From NCBI GenBank assembly GCA_963737575.1, contig CAVTTJ010000007.1, positions 62,001 through 126,000 of the forward strand: DNA of 64,000 bases, read 5' to 3'. Made by a program: the position numbers and the translations under genes. Of the stretch, positions 52,422-60,568 are shown piece after piece. The DNA is from VRUE01 sp963737575 (GTDB taxonomy: Bacteria; Actinomycetota; Thermoleophilia; Solirubrobacterales; 70-9). The stretch's first letter is position 1, and each line of letters opens with the position of its first letter. The notes below the pieces were generated by a model. That model saw only the letters and a list, made by a program, of their open reading frames with translations, was not told where the DNA came from and did no database searches.

Positions 52422-52849
52422 CAGATGCTCTCGGCGAGGCGTTCGAGCAGCGGCGAGGCGGCGTCAAGCTGCTCGAGCTCTGCCTCGGAGAAGTTGTCCG
52501 CCAGTGCCCGCGCGAGCTGCTCGGTGCGGGCCGTGCGGCGGTCGCCGATCGCCCGGCGCCCGGAGTCGCTCAACGAGAGAACGACACGGCGGCCGTCATC
52601 GGGGTCGGGGGCGCGCTCGATCAGGCCCCGAGCCTCGAGCCCGCCGAGGGTCGCCCCCATCGATTGCGGCGAGATCTGCTCCTCGCGGGCCAGCGCGCTC
52701 GCGGTGCTCGGCCCGCCGCGGTCGAGGCGGGCAAGCGCCGCCGTCTCCGGCAGCGTCAGATCGCCCTCGACGGGGGTCTGGCGGAGGCGGCGGCGTAGCA
52801 ATCCGATCGCGAGCCGCAGCTCGAGGGCCACTGTCGTCGGCTGCACCAT
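52421..52849 (-). CDS. MarR-family transcriptional regulator
   Basis: 142 residues with winged helix: LTLPETAALARLDRGG, STASALAREEQISPQSMGATLGGLEARGLIERA and the wing PDPDDGRRVVLSLSDSG. ATG at 52849. A perfect dyad AAACT-N4-AGTTT lies 12-25 bp upstream, overlapping the likely -10 (TAAGTT), so it probably represses its own operon with the MFS pump. Confidence 0.92.
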   Translation of the reverse strand: MVQPTTVALELRLAIGLLRRRLRQTPVEGDLTLPETAALARLDRGGPSTASALAREEQISPQSMGATLGGLEARGLIERAPDPDDGRRVVLSLSDSGRRAIGDRRTARTEQLARALADNFSEAELEQLDAASPLLERLAESI

Positions 52850-52860
52850 GTGCTCAGGTG

Positions 52861-52874
52861 AAACTTAACAGTTT
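52861..52874. promoter_or_regulatory. Putative MarR operator
   Basis: AAACTTAACAGTTT is a perfect 5-bp inverted repeat (AAACT/AGTTT) around a 4-bp centre. It covers the minus-strand TAAGTT -10 of the marR-MFS operon and is 31 bp from the -10 of the divergent HD gene. Confidence 0.6.
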
Positions 52875-52916
52875 GGACTGAGGGCCTTCTTTGTGAGTGG
52901 GGACTAAGCTCGAGGC

Positions 52917-53492
52917 GTGAGCGCGCCGACCCGCGACGAGGCCTGGGAGCTCTTCTGCGAATGGACCGAGTCCGACTCGCTGCGCAAGCACGTCCTCGGC
53001 GTCGAGGCGGCGATGCGCGCCTACGCCCGTCGGTTCGGTGAGGACGAGGAGCTGTGGGCGGCGACGGCGATCCTCCATGACCTCGACTACGAGCGGTACC
53101 CCGACCTCGAGACCGGCCACCCGCGCGTCGCCCTGAAGCTGTTCGAGGAGCGCGGCTACCCGCCCGAGCTGATCGACGCCGTCGCCGGCCACGCGACCTT
53201 CCTCGGCGTCCCGCGCGAGACGGCGATGGCCAGGGCGCTGTTCGCCGTCGACGAGCTGACAGGGTTCATCGCCGCGGTCGCGCTGGTGCGGCCGACCGGG
53301 ATCGAGGGAATGACGTCGAAATCGGTGAAGAAGAAGCTGAAGCAGCCGAGCTTCGCCGCTGCGGTAAGCCGCGAGGAGGTGCGACAGGGCGCCGAGGAGC
53401 TCGGCGAGGATCTCGACGAGCACATCGCCTTCGTCATCGCCGCCCTCGACCCAGAGGCCGAGGAGCTCGGGCTCACCGGCTCCGGCGGCTAG
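52917..53492 (+). CDS. HD-domain hydrolase
   Basis: 191 residues. LRKHVLGVEAAMRAYARRFG, ATAILHDLDYERYPD (the HD pair), HPRVALKLFEERGYP and AVAGHATFLG supply metal ligands of HD phosphohydrolases; a Lys-rich helix (KSVKKKLKQPSF) follows. GTG at 52917 with TAAGCT six bases upstream. Common HDIG-like group; substrate unknown. Converges on the LapA-like gene with a 4-nt overlap. Confidence 0.88.
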   Translation: MSAPTRDEAWELFCEWTESDSLRKHVLGVEAAMRAYARRFGEDEELWAATAILHDLDYERYPDLETGHPRVALKLFEERGYPPELIDAVAGHATFLGVPRETAMARALFAVDELTGFIAAVALVRPTGIEGMTSKSVKKKLKQPSFAAAVSREEVRQGAEELGEDLDEHIAFVIAALDPEAEELGLTGSGG

Positions 53493-53734
53493 CTTCCCTC
53501 GCGCCGGCGGCGCTCGTCGCGGCGGTGCCGGAGAAGAACCGGGGCCGCGTACCCGATCAGGGCGCCGATCCCGACCGCGACCAGCAGCGTCACGATCAGC
53601 GGCGCGTTGACGTTGACGAAGAGGACGTCGATCCGCACCTCCTGGGAGTTCTGCAGGGCGACGATGACGACGAGGGCGATCAGGATGCCGATCAGCCAGG
53701 TGCGCCAGCTCGACTGGTTGGCCTCTCTCTTCAT
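53489..53734 (-). CDS. LapA/DUF1049-like small membrane protein
   Basis: 81 residues: MKREANQSSWRTWLIGIL, first helix with VVIVALQNSQEVRIDVLF, second helix LIVTLLVAVGIGALIGYAA, basic tail RHRRDERRRREGS. Pattern of lipopolysaccharide-assembly-protein-A-domain proteins, widespread also in organisms without LPS. ATG at 53734. Confidence 0.82.
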   Translation of the reverse strand: MKREANQSSWRTWLIGILIALVVIVALQNSQEVRIDVLFVNVNAPLIVTLLVAVGIGALIGYAAPVLLRHRRDERRRREGS

Positions 53735-53766
53735 CGGGTCGCCGCACGATATCGCCGCGGTCGCGC

Positions 53767-54507
53767 TCAGACGCCGAGGGCGAAGCTGAGGCCGAGCATG
53801 ATCGCGGCGCCGAGGGCGATGCCGGCACTCGGGCCTGCCCGAGCGCGCCCGGCGTAGGCGTCTGGAAGCAGCTCGACCGCGATCAGCGAGAGCATCGCTC
53901 CGGCGGCGAACGCGAACGAGAACGGCAGCAGGGCGCCGATCTCTTCGACGAGGAGGAATGCGATCAGCGCCCCGACCGGCTGCGGCAGGCTGGTGCCCAC
54001 CGCCGCCCAGAACTGGCGCGGGCGGCTGAAGCCCGCCGCCGCCATCGGGATCGCGACGCTGGTCCCCTCGGGGATGTTCTGGATCGCGATCGCGAGGATC
54101 ACGAACAGGCTGAGGCCGGCGCGGTCGGAGGCGAAGGCGGTGCCGATCGCGAAGCCCTCGGGCAGGCTGTGGACGAAGAGCACGAGGAAGACGAGGGCCG
54201 AGGTCCGGGCTCCCGGCCCTCCCCGACCCATGAACCTCTGCCTCGGGTCGAGCCGCCGGCGCGCCACCACGAGCAGCGCGGCGCCGACGGCGAGGCCGAG
54301 CAGCACCGCGAGCGCCGATCCTTCTTCGGTCGCCGGGATCAGCAGGCCGGCGATCGACGCGACGCCCATCACACCGGCGGCGAAGCCGAGCAGGAAGGGC
54401 GTCAGCTGAGCGGCCCGGTCGCCGAGGTAGAAGACGGGGATCGCCCCGAGCCCGGTTGCGGCGGCGGTGGCGGACGCGGCGAGCACGAGGACGACCACGT
54501 CGGGCAT
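53767..54507 (-). CDS. ZIP-family metal transporter
   Basis: 246 residues, about eight helices. The two metal-binding helices carry FVHSLPEGFAIGTAFA and AIQNIPEGTSVAIPM, the HxxPEG/NxPEG signatures. Expected to import Zn2+ or related divalent metals. ATG at 54507 with TAGGTT (54514-54519) six bases upstream, leaderless. Confidence 0.92.
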   Translation of the reverse strand: MPDVVVLVLAASATAAATGLGAIPVFYLGDRAAQLTPFLLGFAAGVMGVASIAGLLIPATEEGSALAVLLGLAVGAALLVVARRRLDPRQRFMGRGGPGARTSALVFLVLFVHSLPEGFAIGTAFASDRAGLSLFVILAIAIQNIPEGTSVAIPMAAAGFSRPRQFWAAVGTSLPQPVGALIAFLLVEEIGALLPFSFAFAAGAMLSLIAVELLPDAYAGRARAGPSAGIALGAAIMLGLSFALGV

Positions 54508-54535
54508 GGGGCAAACCTACGCCGCCGATGGCGGG

Positions 54536-54811
54536 CTACGCTCGGTCGGGCGCCTTTTCCCCGGGCCAGCGGCCGGTCATCCGCGCGAACCCGCCGCGCG
54601 TGGCCCGATCGACCAGCCCTTTCGTCAGGCGGAAGACCGCGCCCTCGACGACGAGGGCGGTGGCGAGTTTCGGCAGCGACGCGTCCTGCTGGCCCGGCTC
54701 CGGCGCCTCCTCCTCGTCGAAGAAGGACCAGATGCGCTCGAACGCGCGCTGCGCGACCCAGCCGGCGAGCAGGCCGGAGACGATCCCGATCGGCGCGAAG
54801 ATCAGCTTCAT
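54536..54811 (-). CDS. DUF4235-like membrane protein
   Basis: 91 residues: MKLIFAPIGIVSGLLAGWVA helix, acidic loop (FFDEEEAPEPG), second weak helix around LATALVVEGAVFRLTKGLVDRA, and a W-containing tail RMTGRWPGEK. Matches the DUF4235 layout of actinobacteria. ATGA overlap with the upstream HD gene. Confidence 0.8.
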   Translation of the reverse strand: MKLIFAPIGIVSGLLAGWVAQRAFERIWSFFDEEEAPEPGQQDASLPKLATALVVEGAVFRLTKGLVDRATRGGFARMTGRWPGEKAPDRA

Positions 54812-55380
54812 CTGCCGCCCAGCCGGTCCAGCTCGACCGCCAGTTCGGGGAGGAACGGCAGCGAGGGCTCGGCGGCGCGCAGCTCAACGAGGGTCTGGCG
54901 GTAGTGCTCGAGCCCCTCCTCCTCGGGCTGCTCTCCGTGTTCGTTCAGCCGGCGCACCTTGGCCAGCTTGTCGGCGGCGTAGATCGCGGCGACGCGGCCG
55001 TTCCTCGCGACGCGGCCTCGATGCTCGGCCTTGCGGTCTCGGTAGGCGATGATCGTCGGGTCCTCGGTCATCTCGCCGACCAGCACCGCCACCTCGGAGC
55101 CGAACTCAACCTCGATCTCGCCGAGCTCAGTGTCGGAGTCCTCGATCACGTCGTGAAGCAGGCCGGCGGCGAGGACCGCTTCCGGGAAGCCGCTCTCGTG
55201 CAGCAGCCTTGCCACGGCGACCGGGTGGTCGATCTCGGTGTCGCCCCTGCTGCGGGGACCGTGATGAGCTCTCACAGCCATCCCATATACCCCTTCGAGC
55301 AGGGCGGATCCGGTCGCGAAGTCCGGCGGTGAGTCGAACCCACCGGGCGGGGACATGAGGCCACCGTAGTGTGAGCCCAT
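54808..55380 (-). CDS. HD-domain (p)ppGpp-hydrolase-like protein
   Basis: 190 residues. VYGMAVRAHHG, DTEIDHPVAVARLLHESGF, AGLLHDVIEDSD and AIYAADKLAKVRRL give the metal-ligand pattern of RelA/SpoT hydrolase domains and small alarmone hydrolases. No synthetase domain. ATG at 55380 is preferred (CACAGT six bases upstream); another ATG lies at 55398. Confidence 0.85.
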   Translation of the reverse strand: MGSHYGGLMSPPGGFDSPPDFATGSALLEGVYGMAVRAHHGPRSRGDTEIDHPVAVARLLHESGFPEAVLAAGLLHDVIEDSDTELGEIEVEFGSEVAVLVGEMTEDPTIIAYRDRKAEHRGRVARNGRVAAIYAADKLAKVRRLNEHGEQPEEEGLEHYRQTLVELRAAEPSLPFLPELAVELDRLGGR

Positions 55381-55401
55381 GGCCAGACTGTGACGCATCT
55401 G

Positions 55402-56562
55402 TCACCGCCGCGACGGCCGAGCGACCCCGATGCGACGCAGGAAGGCGCCGAGCCGTCGATCGTAGAGCCGCGGATCGACGTTCCAGGACTCGACGTGATC
55501 GGCCTCAGGCACCCGGTAGAACGTGACCCACCGCGGCAGCTCGGCGGCGAGGTCTTCGCTCGTCGCGATCGGGACGACCTGATCCTCGGTGCCGTGGAAG
55601 AGGAGGATCGGGAGCCGCAGCGCTTCCGGGTGCGCGAGCGCGTCGAGGTCGCCCCAGTCGGCATCGATGCGCGTTCCGATCGCCCACTCGACCGGCTTCG
55701 ACGCGATCCCGGGCAGCCCCATCTCGGAAGCGTGGTAGGAGAGGATCCGCTGCCAGTCGAGGGCCGGTGCATCGAGGACGAGCCCCGCGACATGGCCCGC
55801 CAGCGGCGAGTGCTGCATGAACTGGGTGACGAGCGATCCGCCCATCGAGTAGCCGATCAGGACCAGGCGCTCGGCGCCGTGGGCGACCGAGTAGCGCGCG
55901 GCCGCCTCGACGTCGCGCCACTCGGTCAGCCCCATGTGGTGGAGGCCGTCCGGGCTCGCCGGGGCGCCGAGGTCCTCGCGGTAGGTGATCAACAGCGAGG
56001 TCAGGCCGGCCCGGCTCAGCTCGGGAAGCACGCGCAGCCCGACCCTTGGGTCGTCGTTGATCCCGTGGACGACGATCGCCCAGGTCGGGGACCGGGGGCC
56101 GACTCGCCAGGCCGGCATCTTCCCCAGTTCGCCGGGAACCTCGACCTCGGCGAAGGGCATCCCCAGCGCCTGCCTCGGGTCGCCGCTCCAGACCTTCGAG
56201 TCGAGCGCGACCTTCATCCCCGCCACGAGGTAGCCGTCGACGCTCCGCAGCCTCCTCGTCACCCCATCCCCGCCATGGTCGACGATTTCACCGACGATCG
56301 CGTGGCCGGCCTGCCAATCGAGCCCGTAGACCCCGGGGCGGTCGCTTTCGTCGCTGTCCTCGAGCCGGATCGTCCCGGGTCCGAGGGCCTCGACGGCCAC
56401 ATCCTGCGGCAGGTCCGAGTGATCGGGGACGAGCACCGCCGAGGAGAAGTGCCAGCTGATCGCGGCGCCGATCGCGAGCGCCACGAGCAGGGCGATTGCG
56501 GCCGCGAGCAGCGCCCGCCAGTGGCGCCGCGGCCAGGCCGGTCCCCCGAGCTCTTCTCCCAC
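55402..56562 (-). CDS. Membrane-anchored alpha/beta hydrolase
   Basis: 386 residues: N-terminal helix ALLAAAIALLVALAIGAAI (about 17-35), then an extracytoplasmic hydrolase domain with VVHGINDDPR, nucleophile LIGYSMGGSLV (Ser), LLFHGTEDQVVP (Asp) and EADHVESW (His). Similar to serine aminopeptidase/BAAT-type hydrolases. GTG at 56562 with TAGTCT (56569-56574) six bases upstream, leaderless. Confidence 0.88.
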   Translation of the reverse strand: MGEELGGPAWPRRHWRALLAAAIALLVALAIGAAISWHFSSAVLVPDHSDLPQDVAVEALGPGTIRLEDSDESDRPGVYGLDWQAGHAIVGEIVDHGGDGVTRRLRSVDGYLVAGMKVALDSKVWSGDPRQALGMPFAEVEVPGELGKMPAWRVGPRSPTWAIVVHGINDDPRVGLRVLPELSRAGLTSLLITYREDLGAPASPDGLHHMGLTEWRDVEAAARYSVAHGAERLVLIGYSMGGSLVTQFMQHSPLAGHVAGLVLDAPALDWQRILSYHASEMGLPGIASKPVEWAIGTRIDADWGDLDALAHPEALRLPILLFHGTEDQVVPIATSEDLAAELPRWVTFYRVPEADHVESWNVDPRLYDRRLGAFLRRIGVARPSRR

Positions 56563-56610
56563 CGGGCCAGACTAGCCGCGGGGTTGTGCGACAGAAGCGG
56601 CGATGCGAGG

Positions 56611-57468
56611 ATGCCCGCCTTGGCACTCACCGATCGCGAGCGCGAGCAGGTCGAGAAGGCGAACGCCGGCGGCAGGACCGCGATCGTCCTCATCCACGGG
56701 CTGTGGCTGCTGCCGAGCAGCTGGGACAACTGGGTCGGCGCCTGCGAGGAGGCCGGCTACGCCGGCGTCACCCCCGTCTGGCCCGATGACCCGCTGACGG
56801 TCGAGGAGGCGCGGGCCAGGCCCGAGGCCCTCGCGGGAAAGTCGATCGGGCAGATCGTCGATCACACCCTCGAGGTGATCGCGGCCCTCGATCGGAAACC
56901 GGCGGTGATGGGCCACTCGACCGGCGGGCTGATGGCGCAGATCGTCGCCGACCGGGGGCAATCGGCGGCCACGGTGGCGATCGACCCCGGCCCGTTCCGC
57001 GGCGTCCTGCCGCTTCCGGTCTCCTCGCTGAAGTCGGCCCTCCCCGTCCTCGCCAATCCGCTGAACAGGAGCCGGGCCGTCACCCTCACCCTCGACCAGT
57101 TCAAGTACGGATGGGCCAATGCCCTCTCCGAGGAGGAAGCGAAGGATGCCTACGAGCGCTTCCACGTCGCGGCCCCCGGCAAGCCGCTGATGCAGATGGC
57201 CAACGCCAACATCAATCCGCTGACGGAGGCGAAGCTCGACCCGAAGAACCCCGAGCGCGGCCCGTTGCTGATCATCGACGGCGAGGTCGATCACACGGTG
57301 CCGTGGGCGATCGCCAACGCCTCCTACAAGAGACAGAGCCGCAACCCGGGCGTCACCGAGATCGTGAAAGTCCCGAACCGCGGCCACTCGCTGACGATCG
57401 ACAACGGCTGGCGCGAGGTCGCCGATACGGCGATCGAGTTCATCAGGCGCTTCGCCCCTCCGGGCTGA
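56611..57468 (+). CDS. Alpha/beta hydrolase
   Basis: 285 residues, no signal peptide. TAIVLIHGLWLLPSSWDNW oxyanion region, nucleophile VMGHSTGGLMAQ (Ser), LLIIDGEVDHTVP (Asp) and PNRGHSLTIDNG (His). Lipase/esterase-like; substrate unknown. ATG at 56611. Confidence 0.9.
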   Translation: MPALALTDREREQVEKANAGGRTAIVLIHGLWLLPSSWDNWVGACEEAGYAGVTPVWPDDPLTVEEARARPEALAGKSIGQIVDHTLEVIAALDRKPAVMGHSTGGLMAQIVADRGQSAATVAIDPGPFRGVLPLPVSSLKSALPVLANPLNRSRAVTLTLDQFKYGWANALSEEEAKDAYERFHVAAPGKPLMQMANANINPLTEAKLDPKNPERGPLLIIDGEVDHTVPWAIANASYKRQSRNPGVTEIVKVPNRGHSLTIDNGWREVADTAIEFIRRFAPPG

Positions 57469-57489
57469 GCCCCGGCTAGCCTTCCGGCC

Positions 57490-57960
57490 GTGGCCTCAGA
57501 GGTTGTCAACGTCCGGCCCGCGGGCCGCGAGGACGCCGAGCACGTCGCCCGGCTCCTGCACGACTTCAACACCGAGTACTCCGAACCGACGCCCCCGGCC
57601 GAGGTCCTCGTTGAGCGCGCCGGGGAGCTGCTCGCGACAGGTGACATCCGGGTGCTCCTGGCCGGCAAGCCTCCCTTCGGGCTGGCGATGGTCCGTCTGC
57701 GCCCGTCGATCTGGAGCGGCGCCCCCGACGCCTACCTGGAGGAGCTCTACGTGGCGCCGGCGCGGCGGGGCATCGGCTCCGGGCGGGCGCTGCTCGAGGC
57801 GGCGATCGAGCTCGCCCGGAGCGAGGGTGCGAAGCACTTCGACGTCGTCACCGCCGAGGAGGACACGGCGGCGCTGGCTCTGTATGAGAGCTTCGGGATG
57901 ATCAACCGCGAGGGTGGGCCGGAGGGCCCGCTCATGCTCTACTACGAGCTTGAGATCTGA
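57490..57960 (+). CDS. GNAT-family N-acetyltransferase
   Basis: 156 residues: VNVRPAGREDAEHVARLLHD, YLEELYVAPARRGIGSGRALLE (acetyl-CoA loop RRGIGSG), ALALYESFGM. GTG at 57490 with TAGCCT seven bases upstream, leaderless. Acceptor unknown. Confidence 0.9.
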   Translation: MASEVVNVRPAGREDAEHVARLLHDFNTEYSEPTPPAEVLVERAGELLATGDIRVLLAGKPPFGLAMVRLRPSIWSGAPDAYLEELYVAPARRGIGSGRALLEAAIELARSEGAKHFDVVTAEEDTAALALYESFGMINREGGPEGPLMLYYELEI

Positions 57961-57976
57961 GCGTGAAAGGACCCCA

Positions 57977-58315
57977 TTGAGCACGGCACAGCGACCGGAC
58001 CCGACCGAGTCGGTCCGCCACCAGCTACGCCCCCTGTTCGACCAGGTGGTGATCAAGGAGCTCGACCAGGATCGCGTCCGGCGCTCCGGCCTCGTCGTGC
58101 CCGCGGGCAGCCATGAGCCGCCGCCGCAGCAGGGGATCGTCCTTGCGGTCGGCCCCGGCCTCGACTGGTGGGGCCAGGCCGGGGTCGAGATGCCGGTCGG
58201 GCCCGGCGACCATGTCGTCTTCCCGGCGAGCGCCGGGGCCTGGGTCGAGATCGACGAGGAGCGGCTCCTGGTCTGCCGCGTCGGGCAGCTGCTCGGCGTG
58301 CTCGAGTCGGCCTAG
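57977..58315 (+). CDS. GroES-like co-chaperonin domain protein
   Basis: 112 residues: PLFDQVVIKELDQDRVRRSG, LVVPAGSHEPPPQQGIVLAVG, VGPGDHVVFP and the C-terminal RLLVCRVGQLLGV follow the Cpn10 fold. The roof/mobile-loop region is altered relative to true GroES and no groEL is nearby. TTG at 57977 is used because no ATG/GTG lies between it and the fold; AAAGGA is upstream. A divergent paralogue is likely. Confidence 0.8.
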   Translation: MSTAQRPDPTESVRHQLRPLFDQVVIKELDQDRVRRSGLVVPAGSHEPPPQQGIVLAVGPGLDWWGQAGVEMPVGPGDHVVFPASAGAWVEIDEERLLVCRVGQLLGVLESA

Positions 58316-59779
58316 CCCTCGGAGTAGGCGGGCTCGCCCGCCCGCTCGCGATCGGGCGCCTCGGCGGCTTCCGGCGCGGGCTCGTAGCGGAGGACCAGGA
58401 CGGCGACCGCGAGCGCGACGCCGACCAGGGCGGCGCCGACGAGGTAGGCGAGGTGGAAGCCGGAGTTGAGCGCCGAGAGCTGCGAGGCACCGGCTTCGAG
58501 CTGGGAGTCGGTCCGCTGGCTGGCCAGGGTCGCGAGGACGGCGAGCCCGATCGCGCCGCCGACCTGGGCGCTTGTGTTGACGAGGCCCGAGGCGAGCCCG
58601 GCGTCCTCCGGGGTCGCGCCCGACATCGCCAGCGTCATCAGCGACGGGAACGAGGTGCCGATCCCGAGGCCGGTCAGACAGCAGCGGTGGCAGCAGGTCC
58701 GCCGTGTACTGGCCGTCGACCGGTGTGCGGGCGAAGAGGAGGAGCCCGACGCCGATCAGGACGAGGCCGGCGATCAGCGTCCGCCGCGGCCCGAAACGCA
58801 TGATCAGTTTTTCGGAGAAGCCGAGCGACATCGTGCCCATCACGATCGTCGTCGGCAGGAACGCGAGCCCGACCTCGAGCGGGTCGTAGCCGAGGATCCG
58901 CTGCAAATAGAGCGCGCCGAGGAAGAACATCGAGAACATCCCGGCGACCAACAGCGCCTGGACGGCGTTGGCCCCGGTGACGTTGCGCGAGTGGAAGAGC
59001 CGCAGCGGCATCAGCGGGGTCGCGATCCGTGACTGGCGGAAGATGAACGCCGCCTCGAGCCCGATCGAGGCCGCGCCCAGCGCCAGGGTCTCGGTCGCCC
59101 CCCAGCCGACGTTGGCGACGTTCAGAATCGTGTACACGCCGAGCATCAGCCCGCTGACCAGGAGGACGGCGCCGGGGATGTCGGCGCCCTTGTCGAGCCC
59201 GATCCCGGGGGTGTCGTCGACCAGCCGCAGCGATAGGAACGCGGTGACGATCCCGACCGGGATGTTGATGAAGAAGATCCAGTGCCAGCTGATCGCCTCG
59301 GTGAGGATGCCGCCGGCGAGGAGGCCGATCGAGCCGCCGGCCGAGGCGACGAACCCGTAGACGCCGATCGCTTTCGCCTGCTCGCGGGGCTCGGGGAACA
59401 TCGTCACGATCATCCCGAGCACGACCGCCGAGGTCAGCGCGCCGGCGATGCCCTGAATGAACCGGGCGCCGATCAGCATTCCCTGCGTCTGGGAGACGGC
59501 GCAGAACAGGGAGGCGAAGATGAAGACCGTCAGCCCGGTGAGGAAAACACGGCGTTTGCCGATCAGATCGCCGAGCCGTCCGACGAGCAGGAGCAGGCCG
59601 CCGAACGGGATCAGGTAGGCGTTGACGACCCAGGCCAGGCTGCTCTGACTGAACCCGAGGTCGTCCTGGATCGACGGCAGGGCGACGTTCACGATCGTGA
59701 TGTCGAGAACGATCATGAGGACGCCCGTGCAGAGGACGTAGAGGGCGAGCCAGCGGCGGCGGTCTTCGGCGGCGCTCAT
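58312..59779 (-). CDS. EmrB/QacA-type MFS drug transporter, one frame break
   Basis: About 489 residues: helix 1 LMIVLDITIVNVALPSI (family hallmark), GRLGDLIGKRRVF, many helices. The frame is lost at 58678 where one extra base splits CTG-CTG. The bridged sequence reads LLTGLGIGTSFPSLMTLAMS and continues TPEDAGLASGLVNTSAQVGGA to the stop at 58312. ATG at 59779; TAGGGT (59789-59794) is the probable -10. Divergent from an HxlR regulator gene that probably controls it. Confidence 0.85.
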
Positions 59780-59788
59780 TGTCGGTGG

Positions 59789-59851
59789 ACCCTAGCAGAA
59801 CTCCTGAAAAAGGACTACCAGGTTGCAAGTTTGTACCAAACGCCATAGACT
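59789..59851. promoter_or_regulatory. Divergent MFS/hxlR promoter region with possible operator
   Basis: Plus strand TTGCAA (59823-59828), 17 bp, TAGACT (59846-59851), then ATG six bases on for the regulator; minus-strand TAGGGT (59789-59794) for the pump. Between them GGTTGCAAGTTTGTACC (59820-59836) is an imperfect dyad overlapping the regulator's -35 and is the best operator candidate. Confidence 0.5.
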
Positions 59852-59857
59852 CACACC

Positions 59858-60568
59858 ATGGCGACCACCCGCTCCTACGGCGAGGCATGCCGGTTCGCCT
59901 CCGCCCTCGACGTTGTCGGAGAGCGCTGGGCGTTGCTCGTCGTCCGCGAGCTGATGCTCGGCCCGAAGCGCTTCACGGACATCCGCGCCGGGCTGCCCGG
60001 GGCCAGTCCCAACATACTCTCCGAGCGCCTTCGAGAGCTCGAGAAGGGAGGCGTCATCCGCCGCCGCAAGCTGGCGCCGCCGGCGGGCTCGTGGGTCTAC
60101 GAGCTGACCGAGTGGGGGGCTGAGTTGGAGCCGGTGATCACAAGGCTCGGCGCCTGGGGCGCGCGGTCCCCGATCTCCCCTTCCGGCACCCGGATCGGCG
60201 TCGACTCGATCGCGCTCGCGCTGCGCTCGCTGTTCGACCCCGACCGCGCCGGCGAGCTCGAGGCCGTCTACGAGCTTCGCATCGACGGTACGCGGTTCCG
60301 GGTCACGATCGCCGGCGGTGAGATCGAGCTCGCCCGCGGCGCCGCCCAGGCGCCCGAGCTCGTGATCGAGGGCGAGCCGGCCGCGATCGCCGCCCTGATC
60401 ACCGGCCAGGTCTCTCTCGATGCCGCGCTCGAGGACGGCGCCGTTGGGATCGAGGGGCGACGGCGCGAGGCCGCCCGCTTCCTGCGCCTGTTCCCGATGC
60501 CGGGCCCCTGCACCGCCGGGGCTCAGGCGGGGGCGGCGGAAGAGAGCGGCGTCGCGGTGACGGTGTAG
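59858..60568 (+). CDS. HxlR-family regulator with C-terminal SCP2-like domain
   Basis: 236 residues. HxlR winged helix: ALDVVGERWALLVVRELMLG, RFTDIRAGLPGASPNILSERLRELE. From about 125 an SCP2-type sterol-carrier domain (YELRIDGTRFRVTIAGGEIE, VIEGEPAAIAALITGQVSLD). The extra domain may sense a hydrophobic ligand. ATG at 59858, leaderless. Its 3' end overlaps the convergent cyclase gene by 46 nt. Confidence 0.88.
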   Translation: MATTRSYGEACRFASALDVVGERWALLVVRELMLGPKRFTDIRAGLPGASPNILSERLRELEKGGVIRRRKLAPPAGSWVYELTEWGAELEPVITRLGAWGARSPISPSGTRIGVDSIALALRSLFDPDRAGELEAVYELRIDGTRFRVTIAGGEIELARGAAQAPELVIEGEPAAIAALITGQVSLDAALEDGAVGIEGRRREAARFLRLFPMPGPCTAGAQAGAAEESGVAVTV

